NCBI RefSeq assembly: GCF_002632465.1 | Contig: NZ_NIBS01000004.1 | Location: forward strand, 158,068 to 222,067 | DNA: 64,000 nt | Direction: 5' to 3' | Source: Xenorhabdus budapestensis | GTDB lineage: Bacteria > Pseudomonadota > Gammaproteobacteria > Enterobacterales > Enterobacteriaceae | Part shown: positions 22,501-30,300 of the stretch, piece after piece | Position numbering within the stretch: the first letter of the stretch is position 1 | How the letters are laid out: the number at the start of each line of letters is the position of its first letter | Notes under the pieces: model-generated | Database searches by the model: none | Told to the model about the DNA's origin: nothing | The model's input: the letters and a program-made list of their open reading frames with translations, nothing else | Program-made: the position numbers and the translations under genes

Positions 22501-24335
22501 TGGCTGTCTGCCAGCATATAGGTTAACCGGTCGGTGGGGTAGTCGGGATCGAGCGGCACGTAACTGGCGCCGGCCTTTAAGATGGCCAGCATCCCGATGA
22601 TCAGAGGCAGGCTGCGTTCGGCACACAGGGCGATGCGGTCATCCGGGCGGGCCCCCGCGGCCCGGAGGGCATGGGCCAGCTGATTGGCGTGCCGGTTTAA
22701 GTCGGCATAACTGAGCTGGCCCGCCTCGCTCACCAGGGCCAGGGCCGCGGGGGTGGCGGCCGCCTGCTGTTCAATCAGCTGGTGGATAAGCGGCTCGCGC
22801 GGATAAGCCCGGGCGGTGGCGTTAAACTGGGTCAGTAATTGGCGGCGCTGTGCCGGGGTCAGCAGCGGGAGGGATCCGACGGGCTGGCGGTCATCGGCGG
22901 CCATCGCCGTTAAGAGCCGGGTCAGGTAGCCGCTGAGGCGTTCAATGGTCGCCCGCTCGAACAGGTCGGTGGCGTATTCCAGATCCCCGGTGATCCCGGC
23001 GGCGGTTTCATTCAGGGATAACGTCAGGTCAAACTGGGCATTGTTGCGGGCCGCGGGCACCTCGGTCAGGGTTAACCCGGGTAAGTCGAACCGGTGATTT
23101 TTGGGGGTGTTATCCAGGGCAAACATCACCTGAAAGAGCGGGCTGTGGCTCAGGCTGCGCGGGGGTTGCAGGGCTTCGACCAGCTGTTCAAACGGCAGAT
23201 CCTGGTGGGCATACGCCGCCACCGTGTGGGTTTTTACCCGGGCCAGTAAGGTTTGCACGGAGGGGTTATCGTCCACCGTGACCCTTAAGGCCAGGGTGTT
23301 GACAAAGAAGCCGATTAACGGCTCTAACGCACTGTGCTGGCGGTTGGCCACGGGCGTGCCAATCACGATATCCGGCTGGCCGCTTAACCGGGCCAGTAAA
23401 ATCCCCCAGCCGGTCAGCAGGGTCATAAACAGGGTGGTGCCATGCCGCTGGCTTAAGGCTTTTAAAGCGGCCACGAGGGGCGGGGGTAAGGTAAAGGGAA
23501 CCTGGTCGCCCCGGTAACTTTGTACGGCGGGCCGGGTGTGATCGGTGGGTAATGCCAGTAACGCCGGAATACCGTGTAACGCCTGGCGCCAGAAGGCCAG
23601 CTGCGTGTCCAGTACCGTCCCCTGTAACCATTGCCGCTGCCACAGCGCATAATCGGCGTACTGCACGGGCAACGGCGGCAGCGGATCGGGCTGCCCCCGG
23701 GTAAAGGCCTGGTAAAGCGTGGACAGTTCATGCAGCAGAATATTCAGGGACCAGCCATCCGTAATAATGTGGTGCTGGGTTAACAGCAGGCGGTGCTGGT
23801 GGTCGGCGAGCTTCAGTAATTGCGCGCGTATCAGGGGCCCGGTGCTAAAATCGAAGGGGTGGCTGGCGTCCCATTCCGCGGCGGCCTCGATGGCCGCGTG
23901 CTGGCCGGCGGCGGGTAATTGACTGAAATCGTGGACCGTCAGGGCGAACCCGCTGTCCGGCTTGCCGATGATTTGCCGGGCTTGCCCGTCGATCAGCCGG
24001 AAGGTGGTGCGTAAGATTTCGTGCCGGGCGACAATGCGATCTAATGCCGCGGTGAGGGCCGGCAGATCCAGGGCGCCGTGCAGATGTAAATCATCTGATA
24101 CGTAATAGGCGGTTTGTGCCGCGGGGTCGAGTTGCGCCAAAAACCATAAGCGCTGCTGCGCCCAGGAGAGTGGCAATTCTTGTTTGGGATTGGTTCTACT
24201 GGTTAGCTGATATCTTTCCTCAATTTGCCTATCTGGAATTCTCCCTTTCAATTTTTTCTGAAGTACTGCCTGCTTTAACTGATTTAGTCTCTGTTCGTTA
24301 TTATTCATTTTGTTTATTTTGTCCATTTTGTTCAC
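13548..24335 (-). CDS. Nonribosomal peptide synthetase, modules 5-7 plus thioesterase
   Basis: A 3,595-residue terminal NRPS. Domain order with rough residues: short N-terminal linker/docking segment (1-50); C (LCL, C1 motif near 55); A near 545-1040; T near 1071 (LGGHSLL); dual E/C from 1131; A near 1638-2120; T near 2166; dual E/C from 2233; A near 2743-3210; T near 3260; thioesterase 3328-3595 with GWSIGG near 3398 and a C-terminal His in GSHES. Codes read by eye: module 5 DNADASIVNK, module 6 DTSDTGAVTK (both unfamiliar, Asp at 278 suggesting a basic residue), module 7 DILQLGLIWK (glycine). E/C assignment rests on HHLxxxxGD-type motifs (HHLLETKGD; HYLLETRGD in the first), so residues 5 and 6 should be D. 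The GTG start lies 2 bp after the previous gene's stop. Residues about 53-2057 are almost identical to modules 3-4 in the upstream gene and far more GC-rich than the rest. Confidence 0.95.
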   Translation of the reverse strand: MNKMDKINKMNNNEQRLNQLKQAVLQKKLKGRIPDRQIEERYQLTSRTNPKQELPLSWAQQRLWFLAQLDPAAQTAYYVSDDLHLHGALDLPALTAALDRIVARHEILRTTFRLIDGQARQIIGKPDSGFALTVHDFSQLPAAGQHAAIEAAAEWDASHPFDFSTGPLIRAQLLKLADHQHRLLLTQHHIITDGWSLNILLHELSTLYQAFTRGQPDPLPPLPVQYADYALWQRQWLQGTVLDTQLAFWRQALHGIPALLALPTDHTRPAVQSYRGDQVPFTLPPPLVAALKALSQRHGTTLFMTLLTGWGILLARLSGQPDIVIGTPVANRQHSALEPLIGFFVNTLALRVTVDDNPSVQTLLARVKTHTVAAYAHQDLPFEQLVEALQPPRSLSHSPLFQVMFALDNTPKNHRFDLPGLTLTEVPAARNNAQFDLTLSLNETAAGITGDLEYATDLFERATIERLSGYLTRLLTAMAADDRQPVGSLPLLTPAQRRQLLTQFNATARAYPREPLIHQLIEQQAAATPAALALVSEAGQLSYADLNRHANQLAHALRAAGARPDDRIALCAERSLPLIIGMLAILKAGASYVPLDPDYPTDRLTYMLADSQPVLVLTQRHLSARLANTDLPLWVLDSADHHTHLASQPQDNIPITVSGLTPANLAYVLYTSGSTGLPKGVMIEHRQVVNFIQAQIQLTALTPRDRVLQFASFGFDNSVAEIFPTLAVGATLVLRPARLKVPDTDFMAFLHKHHITVVDLPTAFWHLWAQEVRAGHSGPPPALRSVAASGEKAEVRHLQAWLASPATQACRWINIYGPTETTVNATACPYEPGHPAPADDIPIGRPMANTTVYILDPQGQPVPVGVTGELYIGGEGVARGYLHRPDLTAERFLPDPFRPEPAARMYRTGDLGYWRPEGTIHYLGRNDFQVKLRGFRIELGEIETQLVACPGVKDALVIVREDDPGDKRLVAYLVPDAPRPLDATRLRDQLSQHLASYMIPSAFVTLDAFPLNPSGKIDRRALPAPDRAARVSRDYVAPQGGAERQLAAIWQALLRLAQVGRHDNFFELGGHSLLVVTLIEQLRQHHWTLPVSAVFAAPTLAAMAQQLTHEPADSPVPDVPASLIPPDCPAITPAMLPLLTLTQAQIDPVIARVAGGARNVQDMYPLGPLQEGILFHYLLETRGDTYLDRQFIRFDSRPRLEAFLQALQQVIDRHDILRSAVHWQGLPEPVQVVYRQAPLPRTETVLAPGEAAEQQLRRLTDTRLTRLDITRAPLLAATFAQEPGSAHWLLALQHHHLVCDHLSLDIIFSEMQALLAGQGDTLPPSLPYRHFIAQTRAVPAETHQAYFRQLLGDVAEPTLPFGLADTQNLPADITEAVMPLDNALSQQITACARQQGVSAAVLFHVAWAQVLALCSGQDDIVFGTVLLGRLQGGAGTAQIFGMLINTLPVRIALQDRTVQQTVQATHQQLSALLAHEQTPLALAQRCSGIPAPQPLFSSLLNFRHSQRDPGPAASPAWAGIQVLSDEEHSNYPLSLDVDAFEDGFALTAQCPQHLNPARINHYMVSALSQLVSALHTAPARAIRSLTILPDEERTRLLVAFNPAAVTAAPAGLLHQAVEQQAARTPAATALVWGDTSLSYAALNRRANQLAHALIAAGVRPDDRVAIYAERSVTLMIGLLAILKAGAGYVPLATDHPRERLAYLLSDSAPVLLLTQTHLHPHLPDTAVPTWCLDEARQQATLETSAAENPDPARLGLQPHHLAYVIYTSGSTGLPKGVMIEHRNVTSFVAAQLQANPLTARDRVLQFTAVAFDTAVSEIFPTFAAGASLILRPDALQVPDSAFSAFLHAQKITALDVPAAFWHLWVQELAAGRCPFSPYLRTVTVGGEKVEARHLQTWQALPETQPCRWLNAYGPTETTVTATAWAGDNAGPAPHRPALTAAVPIGRPLANSKIYILDAHGQPVPVGVTGEIYVGGAGVARGYLHRPDLTAERFIRDPFSAQPGARMYRTGDLGQWLPEGNIHYLGRNDFQVKIRGFRIELGEIETQLAACPGVKDAVVIAREEKDGNTNLVAYIIPQSDITPDAIQLREQLGTHLMEYMLPSIFVTLDAFPLTPNGKIDRKALPTPKHTDVISREYQAPVNTTEQQLATIWQNLLQLEQVGRHDNFFELGGHSLLVVGLIEQLRQHGFTLQVSAVFSFPVLADMAKHLINKTTDDSTAQIIPPNLITNDSQTITPDMLPLVSLTQEQIDQIVASAAGGVSNIQDIYPLGPLQEGILFHHLLETKGDIYLDNMMIAFDCRARLETFLQALQQIINRHDILRSAVHWNDLPEPVQVIHRQAHLPITELTLSPEGEAEQQLLHHTDPHLIRLNITQAPLLSATIAKDPHSGKWLLALLHHHLVCDHHSLEIIFNEIQAILLGQGNQLPPPLPYRNFIAQLRMVPLEQHQAYFRQLLADVDEPTLPFGLLEVHGENSEQFAEAEFELETSLAQALRNCAQQQGVSAAVLFHVGWAQVLAQCSGRDDVVFGTVLLGRLQGVVNSDKTLGMFMNTLPIRIKLGGFTVQQVVQQTYQVLSELLEHEQAPLSLAQQCSGVKAPLPLFNSLLNYRHSPNNDNDQNTRSAEEGIELLSSNERTNYPLSLAVDDTGQGFTLTMQCVSFLDPKRINAFMHTVLYDLVEILQNSPEHICQQLNILPQEERIQLLQTFNNTHIAYSQDDLIHQRFEQQVEYSPTAIALIYGDQQLCYDELNRKANQLAHYLIELGIRPDDRVAICVERSLDMVIGLLGILKAGAGYVPLDPDYPTERLSYMLSDSRPVVLLTQYALQARFSDTEVPLLVLDDSEYQAKIRNQPDCNLSASDLEVTSRNLAYVLYTSGSTGLPKGVMIEHISVVNLLLSMQEILQITTDDTMLFSTTIGFDIAGLELYLPLFSGSRIVLAPSRIAKDPEQLAALIALHNIKIVQATPTAWRMLLDSGWIGANVKALSGGEALSHELAQRLKQKVSSLWNLYGPTETTIWSTASTNILAEQINHHTKSQITIGRPIANTQIYLLDKHNQPVPIGVIGEIHIGGIGVARGYLNRPELTNERFVHNPFSEQVDARMYKTGDLGRWLPDGTIDYLGRNDFQVKIRGFRIELGEIEAKLLAYSEIQEAIVMVREDIMHDKRLVAYLVLQPEITLNLEQLRETLHTSLPHYMIPNAFVTLDSFPLTPNGKLDRQSLPSPDASAVITQDYEAPTGEIENIIAEIWQENLGLDRIGRHDHFFELGGHSLLTLQIVARLRRALNINIAIRDLFLHPTISKLACYLQQLLSGSHQEQQKNVVTIRQGKGESSLLLVHPAGGGIHYAYDLASHIHDQDMTIYGITASDRFGDENLQLTFSEMAKEYITSIRQAQISGPYTIAGWSIGGTLAYEIANQLIAEGETVDFIGLIDSVASYQDTFTQEDKQAGLLFNAKNTLYDLLVEETDISLHMDEKLQRITDKHDYNALLAFAQQNDLLPPHIPSDNILYYLSLYHNITVAAYHYTAPTNIASEIPLHVVLFRATEQNEQHSYALGWEDVIPSEQLSIVPVVGSHESIMKLPHIKHVGQALLKAIMAAKENY
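18163..24177 (-). repeat. 6,015-bp near-identical duplication, copy 1
   Basis: Direct duplicate of 24,882-30,896 at a constant offset of 6,719 bp. By eye I count about ten substitutions and no indels: one at 18,483 and nine between 23,520 and 24,090; the 5 kb between appears identical. It encodes most of a C domain through A-T-E/C to the C-terminal subdomain of the next A. The encoded proteins differ at about four residues. Copy and flanks diverge abruptly at both edges. Confidence 0.95.
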
Positions 24336-24337
24336 TA

Positions 24338-27300
24338 TTAATCTTCACGTAACATGGCAAGCAACTCATCCTCAGACAGATCATCAAGCTCTTGTTGTAT
24401 GGAACTGATATCTTGTTGTATTGATGAAATAAGTTCAGCAAGTTGAGATAGAGTTGAATGACGGAAGATATCTGCAACCGATATATCAAGATGAAATGTA
24501 TTACGCAGGCGTCTGGATAATTGCATGATAGAAAGTGAGTTTCCTCCCAATACAAAGAAATCATCATGGCGTCCAGCTTGGTCCAACCCCAACAAATCCT
24601 GCCAAATTGTGGCAAGTTGCTGCTCAATTTCCCCTTGAGGAATTTCATATGTATGGACAGCAATAGAGGAACGATCCGGCGCAGGCAGTGCTTGACGATC
24701 CAGCTTTCCATTTGCGGTGAGAGGCAAGGTGTCCAATATCATATAAGCCTGAGGAAGCATGTACTCCATCAAGTGACGGCTGAGTTGTTCACGCAGTTCA
24801 TTGGGATCTAAAGAAATATTGGGTTGTGGTATTAGATAAGCGACTAGATATTGATCCCCTGTTGTATTTTCACGTGCAATGACCACAGCATCTTTAACCC
24901 CCGGGCACGCCGCCAGCTGCGTTTCAATTTCCCCCAGTTCAATGCGGAATCCGCGGATCTTGACCTGAAAATCATTGCGCCCCAGATAGTGGATATTGCC
25001 CTCCGGCAGCCATTGCCCCAGATCCCCGGTCCGGTACATGCGTGCCCCCGGCTGGGCACTGAACGGATCACGGATAAACCGTTCGGCGGTCAGGTCAGGG
25101 CGGTGCAGGTAACCGCGGGCGACCCCCGCGCCCCCCACATAAATTTCCCCCGTGACCCCGACAGGCACCGGCTGGCCGTGTGCATCCAGGATATAGATTT
25201 TGCTGTTGGCCAGCGGGCGGCCAATCGGGACGGCGGCCGTGAGAGCAGGCCTGTGCGGGGCCGGCCCGGCGTTATCCCCTGCCCAGGCGGTGGCCGTGAC
25301 GGTGGTTTCCGTCGGCCCATAGGCGTTAAGCCAGCGGCACGGCTGTGTCTCGGGTAACGCCTGCCACGTTTGTAAGTGGCGGGCCTCCACTTTTTCGCCG
25401 CCCACCGTCACCGTGCGTAAATAAGGGCTGAAAGGGCACCGGCCGGCGGCCAGCTCCTGCACCCACAGGTGCCAGAACGCCGCCGGCACATCCAGGGCGG
25501 TGATTTTCTGTGCGTGCAGAAACGCGCTAAATGCGCTGTCGGGGACTTGCAGGGCGTCGGGCCGCAGGATTAAGCTGGCCCCGGCGGCGAAGGTCGGGAA
25601 GATTTCCGAGACCGCGGTATCAAATGCCACCGCGGTAAATTGCAACACCCGGTCGCGGGCGGTAAGGGGATTGGCCTGCAACTGCGCGGCGACAAAGCTT
25701 GTCACATTGCGGTGTTCAATCATCACCCCTTTCGGTAACCCGGTTGAACCGGAGGTGTAAATCACGTAGGCCAGATGATGCGGCTGTAACCCCAGCCGGG
25801 CCGGGTCCGGGTTCTCCGCCGCAGACGTCTCAAGGGTGGCCTGCTGGCGGGCCTCATCCAGGCACCAGGTGGGCACGGCGGTGTCAGGCAGGTGCGGGTG
25901 TAAATGGGTTTGCGTCAGCAGTAAAACCGGTGCACTGTCTGACAGCAGATACGCCAGGCGTTCGCGCGGGTGGTCGGTGGCCAGCGGCACATAACCGGCC
26001 CCCGCTTTGAGGATAGCCAGCAGGCCAATCATCAGCGTTACGCTGCGCTCGGCGTAAATTGCCACCCGGTCATCGGGCCGCACGCCGGCGGCTATCAGGG
26101 CATGGGCCAGCTGATTGGCGCGCCGGTTGAGCGCGGCGTAACTGAGTGACGTGTCGCCCCAGACCAGGGCGGTGGCCGCCGGGGTGCGGGCGGCCTGCTG
26201 CTCAACAGCCTGGTGCAGCAGGCCGGCCGGCGCTGCCGTGACCGCCGCCGGATTAAAGGCCACCAGTAACCGGGTACGCTCCTCGTCCGGTAAGATAGTC
26301 AGGGACCGGATAGCGCGGGCCGGGGCGGTGTGCAGGGCGCTCACCAGCTGGCTTAATGCCGACACCATATAGTGATTAATGCGGGCCGGATTCAGGTGCT
26401 GCGGGCACTGGGCGGTTAACGCAAACCCGTCCTCAAAGGCATCCACATCCAGCGATAACGGGTAGTTGCTGTGTTCTTCATCGGAAAGAACCTGGATCCC
26501 GGCCCAGGCCGGCGAGGCGGCGGGCCCGGGGTCCCGCTGGCTGTGGCGGAAATTGAGTAAGCTGCTGAAGAGGGGCTGCGGGGCCGGAATGCCGCTGCAC
26601 CGCTGCGCCAGGGCCAGCGGCGTTTGCTCGTGCGCCAGCAGGGCACTGAGCTGCTGATGGGTGGCCTGTACCGTTTGCTGCACCGTGCGATCCTGGAGCG
26701 CAATACGGACCGGCAGGGTATTGATCAGCATGCCGAATATCTGAGCCGTCCCGGCCCCGCCCTGCAAGCGCCCGAGTAACACTGTGCCGAACACAATATC
26801 GTCCTGCCCGCTGCACAGCGCCAGCACCTGGGCCCAGGCGACATGGAACAAGACCGCGGCGCTGACCCCCTGCTGGCGGGCACACGCGGTTATCTGCTGG
26901 CTGAGCGCGTTATCCAGCGGCATCACGGCTTCGGTGATATCGGCAGGGAGGTTTTGGGTGTCGGCCAGGCCGAACGGCAGGGTGGGCTCTGCCACATCCC
27001 CCAGCAGCTGCCGGAAGTAAGCCTGGTGGGTTTCAGCCGGCACTGCCCGGGTTTGGGCAATAAAGTGCCGGTAAGGCAGTGACGGGGGCAGCGTGTCGCC
27101 CTGGCCGGCGAGCAGCGCCTGCATCTCACTAAAGATGATGTCCAGGGACAGGTGATCACACACCAGGTGATGGTGTTGCAGGGCCAGAAGCCAGTGGGCG
27201 CTGCCGGGCTCTTGCGCGAAGGTGGCGGCTAATAACGGGGCCCGGGTGATATCCAGGCGGGTCAGGCGGGTGTCCGTCAGGCGGCGTAACTGCTGTTCGG

Positions 27301-30300
27301 CTGCCTCCCCGGGGGCCAGCACGGTTTCGGTCCGGGGCAGGGGGGCCTGGCGGTACACCACCTGCACGGGCTCGGGCAAGCCCTGCCAGTGGACCGCACT
27401 GCGCAAAATATCATGGCGGTCGATCACCTGTTGCAGGGCCTGTAAGAACGCCTCCAGCCGCGGGCGGCTGTCGAAGCGGATAAACTGGCGGTCCAGGTAG
27501 GTGTCGCCGCGGGTTTCCAGTAAATAATGGAATAAAATCCCTTCCTGCAAGGGCCCGAGGGGATACATGTCTTGCACATTGCGCGCGCCGCCGGCGACCC
27601 GGGCGATGACCGGGTCAATCTGGGCCTGGGTCAGGGTCAGCAGCGGTAACATCGCCGGGGTGATGGCCGGGCAGTCCGGCGGGATCAGGCTGGCGGGCAC
27701 GTCCGGGACGGGGCTGTCCGCCGGTTCATGGGTCAGCTGTTGGGCCATGGCGGCCAGGGTCGGGGCGGCAAACACGGCGCTGACCGGCAGGGTCCAGTGG
27801 TGCTGGCGCAGCTGCTCTATCAGGGTGACCACCAGCAACGAATGCCCGCCCAGTTCAAAGAAATTATCGTGGCGGCCGACCTGGGCCAGCCGGAGCAGGG
27901 CTTGCCAAATCGCGGCCAGTTGCCGCTCGGCCCCGCCCTGCGGGGCGACATAGTCCCGGCTGACACGGGCGGCCCGGTCCGGGGCCGGTAAAGCCCGGCG
28001 ATCGATTTTGCCGCTCGGGTTAAGCGGGAAGGCATCCAGGGTCACGAAGGCACTGGGGATCATATAGCTGGCCAGGTGCTGGCTGAGCTGGTCCCGCAGG
28101 CGGGTGGCATCCAGCGGCCGGGGGGCGTCGGGGACTAAATACGCGACCAGCCGTTTATCCCCGGGGTCATCTTCCCGGACGATAACCAGGGCGTCCTTCA
28201 CCCCGGGACACGCCACCAGCTGCGTTTCGATTTCGCCCAGTTCAATGCGGAATCCGCGGAGTTTGACCTGAAAATCATTGCGCCCCAGGTAATGGATAGT
28301 GCCCTCCGGCCGCCAGTAACCCAAATCCCCGGTGCGGTACATCCGGGCGGCCGGCTCAGGGCGGAAGGGATCGGGCAGGAACCGTTCGGCGGTCAGGTCA
28401 GGGCGGTGCAGGTAGCCGCGGGCCACCCCCTCGCCGCCGATATAGAGCTCGCCGGTGACCCCGACAGGCACGGGCTGCCCCTGGGGGTCCAGGATATAGA
28501 CGGTGGTATTGGCCATCGGCCGGCCGATGGGAATATCGTCAGCGGGCGCGGGATGGCCGGGCTCATAAGGGCAGGCGGTGGCATTGACGGTGGTTTCGGT
28601 CGGGCCGTAAATATTAATCCAGCGGCAGGCCTGGGTCGCCGGGCTGGCTAACCAGGCTTGCAGGTGGCGCACTTCCGCCTTTTCGCCGCTGGCGGCCACG
28701 GAGCGCAGGGCGGGCGGGGGCCCGCTGTGCCCTGCCCGGACTTCCTGGGCCCAGAGATGCCAGAACGCGGTGGGCAAATCGACCACCGTGATGTGATGCT
28801 TGTGCAGAAAGGCCATAAAGTCGGTATCCGGCACTTTAAGGCGGGCCGGGCGCAAGACCAGGGTGGCACCCACCGCCAGGGTGGGAAAGATTTCCGCCAC
28901 GGAATTATCAAACCCGAAGGAAGCGAATTGCAGCACCCGGTCACGCGGCGTCAGGGCGGTGAGCTGGATTTGCGCCTGAATAAAATTGACGACCTGCCGG
29001 TGCTCAATCATCACCCCTTTCGGCAGGCCGGTCGAGCCGGAGGTATACAGCACATACGCCAGATTGGCGGGCGTGAGGCCGGAGACGGTGATTGGAATAT
29101 TGTCTTGAGGCTGACTGGCGAGGTGCGTGTGATGGTCTGCGCTGTCCAGTACCCAAAGGGGCAGGTCAGTGTTGGCCAGGCGGGCGCTCAGATGACGCTG
29201 GGTCAGTACCAGGACCGGCTGGCTGTCTGCCAGCATATAGGTTAACCGGTCGGTGGGGTAGTCGGGATCGAGCGGCACGTAACTGGCGCCGGCCTTTAAG
29301 ATGGCCAGCATCCCGATGATCAGAGGCAGGCTGCGTTCGGCACACAGGGCGATGCGGTCATCCGGGCGGGCCCCCGCGGCCCGGAGGGCATGGGCCAGCT
29401 GATTGGCGTGCCGGTTTAAGTCGGCATAACTGAGCTGGCCCGCCTCGCTCACCAGGGCCAGGGCCGCGGGGGTGGCGGCCGCCTGCTGTTCAATCAGCTG
29501 GTGGATAAGCGGCTCGCGCGGATAAGCCCGGGCGGTGGCGTTAAACTGGGTCAGTAATTGGCGGCGCTGTGCCGGGGTCAGCAGCGGGAGGGATCCGACG
29601 GGCTGGCGGTCATCGGCGGCCATCGCCGTTAAGAGCCGGGTCAGGTAGCCGCTGAGGCGTTCAATGGTCGCCCGCTCGAACAGGTCGGTGGCGTATTCCA
29701 GATCCCCGGTGATCCCGGCGGCGGTTTCATTCAGGGATAACGTCAGGTCAAACTGGGCATTGTTGCGGGCCGCGGGCACCTCGGTCAGGGTTAACCCGGG
29801 TAAGTCGAACCGGTGATTTTTGGGGGTGTTATCCAGGGCAAACATCACCTGAAAGAGCGGGCTGTGGCTCAGGCTGCGCGGGGGTTGCAGGGCTTCGACC
29901 AGCTGTTCAAACGGCAGATCCTGGTGGGCATACGCCGCCACCGTGTGGGTTTTTACCCGGGCCAGTAAGGTTTGCACGGAGGGGTTATCGTCCACCGTGA
30001 CCCTTAAGGCCAGGGTGTTGACAAAGAAGCCGATTAACGGCTCTAACGCACTGTGCTGGCGGTTGGCCACGGGCGTGCCAATCACGATATCCGGCTGGCC
30101 GCTTAACCGGGCCAGTAAAATCCCCCAGCCGGTCAGCAGGGTCATAAACAGGGTGGTGCCATGCCGCTGGCTTAAGGCTTTTAAAGCGGCCACGAGGGGC
30201 GGGGGTAAGGTAAAGGGAACCTGGTCGCCCCGGTAACTTTGCACGGCGGGCCGGGCGTGATCGGTGGGTAATGCCAGTAACGCCGGAATACCGTGTAACG

